NCBI GenBank assembly: GCA_958451705.1
Contig: CAUDRD010000136.1
Location: 1-5,038 of the forward strand
Origin: an uncultured Oscillospiraceae bacterium
Lineage (GTDB): Bacteria > Bacillota > Clostridia > Oscillospirales > Acutalibacteraceae
Reading direction: 5' to 3'
DNA length: 5,038 nt
The position numbers and the translations under genes were made by a program. Under the pieces are notes generated by a model. That model did no database searches and was not told the origin of the DNA. It saw only the letters and a list, made by a program, of their open reading frames with translations. Every line of letters starts with the position of its first letter. Positions within the stretch are counted from its first letter, which is position 1. Below are positions 5,033-5,038 of the stretch, piece after piece.

Positions 5033-5038
5033 ATGAAT
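5033..5038 (+). CDS. Possible start of a further operon gene (two codons visible)
   Basis: ATG-AAT occurs 3 nt after the isomerase stop, with GGGG at 5022-5025 as a weak Shine-Dalgarno 7 nt upstream. Such tight spacing would fit a co-translated third gene, but six bases cannot prove it. Confidence 0.2.

Overview
The window looks like chromosomal DNA from a low-GC Gram-positive anaerobe of the class Clostridia, most likely Ruminococcaceae/Oscillospiraceae. This is inferred from strong AAGGAG-type ribosome binding sites, very AT-rich intergenic DNA next to moderately GC coding DNA, and the families present: a YdbC/PC4-like protein, YchF, an FGGY xylulokinase and a clostridial FucI/AraA-type isomerase. 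There is no sign of a mobile element, CRISPR array, tRNA or rRNA.

Left part (1-1245, minus strand): a housekeeping pair. A complete ychF (universal OLA1/YchF P-loop ATPase) is followed 21 nt downstream by the first 43 codons of a YdbC-like single-stranded-nucleic-acid-binding protein, which runs off the left edge. They appear to be co-transcribed.

Middle (1246-1911): a 666-nt, very AT-rich divergent intergenic region with no convincing gene. It is dense in promoter- and operator-like structure. A leftward promoter candidate (-35 near 1540, -10 near 1512) has a perfect 10-bp inverted repeat laid over its -35 and spacer. A rightward promoter candidate (1749-1777) has a tandemly duplicated TATAAT block. 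Two TTGTA...TTACA palindromes resemble cre-type CcpA sites. The predicted leader of about 127 nt carries a small palindrome and two Shine-Dalgarno sequences, the first leading only to start-stop mini-ORFs.

Right part (1912-5029, plus strand): a sugar catabolic pair. xylB encodes a full-length FGGY xylulokinase. After a structured 163-nt gap comes a 490-residue isomerase of the L-fucose/L-arabinose isomerase superfamily. This pairing fits the clostridial D-xylose route in which a non-canonical xylose isomerase (called XylA-II in Clostridium acetobutylicum, from memory) replaces the usual TIM-barrel XylA: D-xylose -> D-xylulose -> D-xylulose 5-phosphate, entering the pentose phosphate pathway. 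The window ends 9 nt after the isomerase stop, where an ATG may begin another operon gene.

Nothing here demands a wholly new system. The points most worth checking are the substrate of the isomerase, its HC-x5-C-x2-C-x2-C cluster, and the layered regulatory DNA between ychF and xylB.
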